NCBI RefSeq assembly: GCF_009833095.1
Contig: NZ_QRCB01000037.1
Coordinates: 1 to 39,042 of the forward strand
Source: Nitrosomonas sp. JL21
GTDB lineage: Bacteria > Pseudomonadota > Gammaproteobacteria > Burkholderiales > Nitrosomonadaceae
DNA length: 39,042 nt
Direction of reading: 5' to 3'
Position 1 is the first letter of the stretch; each line of letters starts with the position of its first letter. Of the stretch, positions 36,468 through 39,042 are shown piece by piece. The notes beneath the pieces were generated by a model. It worked only from the letters and a program-made list of their open reading frames with translations, did not search any database and was not told the origin of the DNA. The position numbers and the translations under genes are program-made.

Positions 36468-38489
36468 TTAACGAACATAATCCTCAGGATAGGGGATTTT
36501 TTCGTTCTCACGATTCAACAAACTAACTTGTCGAGTAAGTTGATCAATATCTGACCATCCAGCCACATCGATGGATGGAATCCAGCGGGCTCGCAAATAG
36601 CCGTTCCGATCAATCAAAAATTCCATATGCGATGGAATCGTGCCATTACCCATCAAATCTGGATGATTGAGCGTTCGACGAAATAGCGAATAACTATTAG
36701 CTATCTCAACAGCGCCTTGCGTGATGATCGGAAAAGGAATTTCGGAGGCTGCTTGCGCCAATTCCTCAGTCGTCAATTCTTGAGATGGAACAGCTAATAC
36801 CAGTGCATCAAGATCGTTTAAGCTGGCATGGGCGGATTTCAATTGCTCCAATCGCTCTTTTGATTGAGGCCAGGAAAAGACCGCCAAAAATACTGCTTTT
36901 TTGTCCCGAAAATCTTGTAGCGCACCACTGTTCCCATCATGATCAGTATAAGCAAACATCGGCGGCTTGACATGCGCCCTGTTCGGAATGATATCTGGCG
37001 TCAGGATTCGGGCTTGATAACCGCGTGATAAGCCATGAAGGTAATTAACCAAATCCCAGCGATCTTCGTCGGATAACATAGCGGCAAAGCCTGGCATATC
37101 CGTGTTGATCATCCCGTATGTGATCCAGTGGTAGAAATCGCCGGGCGTATGATCAGTGGTATGGGATTCAGTGAGCAAATCCGGAAGTTTGGTCGATAAC
37201 GTTCTCGATTTGATACCGTTTCCTTTTCCCTGCGGGCCATGGCATTCCCCACACTGCTGTCCATAGAGCGCTGCACCATTAGCCACTGAGGTGGTATCAA
37301 AGGGTATCAAGGGTCTACGGTAAGTCTCCGGATATGCTTGAATCGTCAAGGGTGGCAAGGCGATGGCCAGTCCCGACACCAGTAAAACCGATGAAATTCC
37401 AATTGAACGTCTCCATTTCCAGTCAAGCCATTGCCTTAACGTGATAACACCTAGCGCAATGGCTAATACTATCATTCCTGCCCAAATTCTGGCCGCCACA
37501 TTAGGTTGCTCCCATGTCGCCAATGAAAAGCGGAACGGAAATGGCCAATTATCGATTGGCGCATGCTTTACCGGAGTGGTATGAGTAATCACCGTTGCAA
37601 GCAGTATCAAGACCACCGCCAAAAAAAATTCTATGCCCACCCATTTTTGTAGGCCTTTTTTCCCTGACTCTACTATTCGCGACTGTTCTGTATTCCCGAG
37701 TAAGGGAAGCCAGTATGATCGAACGCGTGATGCAATAATAAGAATTATGCCCAATAACAATATCTTGGCACTGAGCAACCAACCATACGGAGTTGCAACC
37801 AAGGCGGCATAACGATCATCAAAAATCCGATCACTCACGACAACGCCCGTCACGATAATCAGCAGCATGGCAGGTAGTGCAATCGACGAGAAGCGTTCTA
37901 GCGTACCCACAGTATGATTGCCTTGATTCTTGCTATTAAAAAAGTGATCAGATAGTAATACTAAAAAAGCAGGTAGCGCACCAAACCATACCCCAGCGAA
38001 TATCAAATGAAAGGCGTACGGAATTATTGCTGAGGAGGAAAATTCTTCAGTTGCGGCATGACTGACAAAGGCGCTGGCAACCAATGGAAAAGTGGCAATG
38101 ACAGCGCAAAAAATATACTGCCAGCGTGCCTTGAATCCCATCCTGAGATGAGCAATAACTACCAGCACTAATAAGATTGATGAAGCTGCACGCCAGAGCC
38201 AGACTTGACCCGTGCGAGTATCGTTGAGAAAACCCAGCCAGATTTCTTGATGCCAGAAATTATTCGTATGACCAGTAACCTGAATAATGGTTGTCATTAA
38301 AATGACAACCAATCCGCATGGAATTGCTAATACTAGCCAGAGAAATAAGCTTTCTAACCGATGGACCCACGCTTCCGTGTAGGTTTGTTTCAGATTTGTG
38401 GGAATTGCCAAGAAAATACAACTGCCTAACACGATCAGGTTGGCGCCGAGCTGGAACCAACGTGCAACTGCTGCAATGATATCAATCAT
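36468..38489 (-). CDS. CopD-cytochrome c-thioredoxin-like fusion protein
   Basis: A 673-aa inner-membrane protein. Residues about 1-310 form a CopD/PcoD-type domain of about eight helices (HLIFAGVWFGALPAFLVLL; GWLLSAKILLLGIILIIASRVRSYW). Two more helices follow (about 335-385). Residues 400-490 are a monohaem cytochrome c with CGECH (Cys413, Cys416, His417) and the likely axial Met465 in DMPGF. Residues about 500-660 resemble a TlpA/peroxiredoxin fold (KKAVFLAVFSWPQSKERLEQL; HMEFLIDRNGYLRARWIPSID), but no Cys pair follows Trp540, so the usual redox motif is missing. It lies 2 bp after copC, so copper import or delivery coupled to redox is suggested. Confidence 0.85.
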   Translation of the reverse strand: MIDIIAAVARWFQLGANLIVLGSCIFLAIPTNLKQTYTEAWVHRLESLFLWLVLAIPCGLVVILMTTIIQVTGHTNNFWHQEIWLGFLNDTRTGQVWLWRAASSILLVLVVIAHLRMGFKARWQYIFCAVIATFPLVASAFVSHAATEEFSSSAIIPYAFHLIFAGVWFGALPAFLVLLSDHFFNSKNQGNHTVGTLERFSSIALPAMLLIIVTGVVVSDRIFDDRYAALVATPYGWLLSAKILLLGIILIIASRVRSYWLPLLGNTEQSRIVESGKKGLQKWVGIEFFLAVVLILLATVITHTTPVKHAPIDNWPFPFRFSLATWEQPNVAARIWAGMIVLAIALGVITLRQWLDWKWRRSIGISSVLLVSGLAIALPPLTIQAYPETYRRPLIPFDTTSVANGAALYGQQCGECHGPQGKGNGIKSRTLSTKLPDLLTESHTTDHTPGDFYHWITYGMINTDMPGFAAMLSDEDRWDLVNYLHGLSRGYQARILTPDIIPNRAHVKPPMFAYTDHDGNSGALQDFRDKKAVFLAVFSWPQSKERLEQLKSAHASLNDLDALVLAVPSQELTTEELAQAASEIPFPIITQGAVEIANSYSLFRRTLNHPDLMGNGTIPSHMEFLIDRNGYLRARWIPSIDVAGWSDIDQLTRQVSLLNRENEKIPYPEDYVR

Positions 38490-38491
38490 CT

Positions 38492-38902
38492 TTACTGCAT
38501 TTTATTCTTTACATTAAAATCATAGCTGGATTCAATGACATGACCATCTACAGACATTACTCGGTATTGCACGGTGTAACGACCTGCATCGATTTCAGGC
38601 ATGCTCAAAACGACCGATTTAGGATCTTCTGCAACAACTTCCGGATTATTCTGAGTAATTGCTTTTTTATCCTTATCCAGCACGATGACTGATGCGTAAG
38701 AAGCTTCTATCTTTTCATTGAACCAAAGCTGGATTTGTTTGGGTGGTGAAGAAAGAGAGGCTCTGCGGGGAGGATCGGACTTCACTAACGTTGCATGCGC
38801 CATTGCCAGATTAATCGGAAATAATGACGAGAGCACTATGAGTAGCGTGAAATGAATTGTTATTCTTCTGATGAAATACATATATGAAGACTTGGCTTGC
38901 AC
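38492..38902 (-). CDS. copC: Periplasmic copper-binding protein CopC
   Basis: A 136-aa protein with a signal peptide ending AMA|HATLV, so the mature chain starts with the copper-ligand His. YRVMSVDGHVIESSYDF gives the conserved Asp and His of the Cu(II) site. KSDPPRRASLSSPPKQIQLWFNEKIE is the CopC beta-barrel core, and no Met-rich Cu(I) loop is visible, so this is a Cu(II)-only type. The GTG at 38902 is kept as start because AGGGG sits 6 nt before it. An ATG at 38881 has no good site. It is the first gene of copC-copD. Confidence 0.9.
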   Translation of the reverse strand: MQAKSSYMYFIRRITIHFTLLIVLSSLFPINLAMAHATLVKSDPPRRASLSSPPKQIQLWFNEKIEASYASVIVLDKDKKAITQNNPEVVAEDPKSVVLSMPEIDAGRYTVQYRVMSVDGHVIESSYDFNVKNKMQ

Positions 38903-38944
38903 GGTTTACCCCTATCTTAGGTTTATGATAGTTTTATTGCAAAA

Positions 38945-38963
38945 TTTGGATTAACAATCCAAA
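38945..38963. promoter_or_regulatory. 8-bp inverted repeat upstream of copC, possible operator
   Basis: TTTGGATT (38945-38952) and AATCCAAA (38956-38963) are exact complements around a 3-nt AAC centre, about 45 bp upstream of the copC start. The symmetry suggests a dimeric regulator site. It does not match a copper-regulator box I can name with confidence. No other feature is seen in the remaining bases to the window end. Confidence 0.45.
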
Positions 38964-39042
38964 GTGGAGTTCAAAAAAAACTTATCTAAGCTGCTTGTAA
39001 CGATGATGAAATGAATTCACTCAAGCAGCGGAAGTTGTGCTT

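Noticed and set aside
36344..36526. A 60-codon plus-strand frame before and over the end of the CopD fusion
   Set aside because: No ribosome-binding site or homology signal, and it overlaps the well-supported CopD-fusion end.
1..39042. CRISPR arrays, tRNA or rRNA genes
   Set aside because: No regularly spaced repeats, cloverleaf with GGTTCAA-type arm, or rRNA segment was seen on either strand by reading.

Overview
The window looks like chromosomal DNA of a betaproteobacterium, most likely an ammonia oxidiser of the Nitrosomonas group. That is an inference from gene order (hisCBHAFIE, HIT protein, tatABC), moderate GC, and a heavy load of copper genes (CopA, CopZ, CopC and a CopD-cytochrome c fusion). 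No rRNA, tRNA, CRISPR array or complete transposase is visible.

Layout. 1-2493 is the most unusual part. Hairpins at the left edge resemble an IS200/IS605 right end. They are followed by a minus-strand secreted glycosidase-like gene whose leader carries a textbook cyclic-di-GMP-I riboswitch, directly behind a consensus sigma-54 promoter. Next come a triple-hairpin block and about 0.7 kb without a gene. 2494-5439 is acnA. 5478-11341 is a minus-strand series, cysD-cysNC-DHH phosphoesterase-galE-galU (sulfate activation plus UDP-sugar supply). 11828-18687 is a plus-strand series, hisC-B-H-A-F-I-E, HIT, tatA-B-C, without hisG or hisD. 18795-22108 holds a glycine-zipper-like envelope protein, the copper ATPase copA and a CopZ-like chaperone. 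22125-25102 holds manC, a degenerate JAMM protein and a rhodanese. 25387-28392 holds an APC permease and an EAL-like/HDOD protein behind a near-consensus sigma-28 promoter. 28479-31221 is a DevBCA-type exporter (minus strand). 31437-34857 is a cobalamin-riboswitch unit, btuB-btuM-cobO. 35007-36086 is an RTX-repeat protein. 36468-38902 is copC plus a three-domain CopD-cytochrome c-thioredoxin-like fusion.

How it fits together. GalU, GalE and ManC supply UDP-glucose, UDP-galactose and GDP-mannose for surface polysaccharide. The riboswitch-controlled glycosidase and the HDOD/EAL-like protein suggest that c-di-GMP and alternative sigma factors (sigma-54, sigma-28) act on surface and motility decisions. 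The B12 unit covers outer-membrane uptake, inner-membrane entry through a BtuM-type protein, and adenosylation. The copper genes cover cytoplasmic Cu(I) export and periplasmic handling.

Limits: families were recognised by eye from motifs, and no alignment, structure prediction or database search was run. Residue numbers were counted by hand. Promoters and RNA structures are pattern matches.
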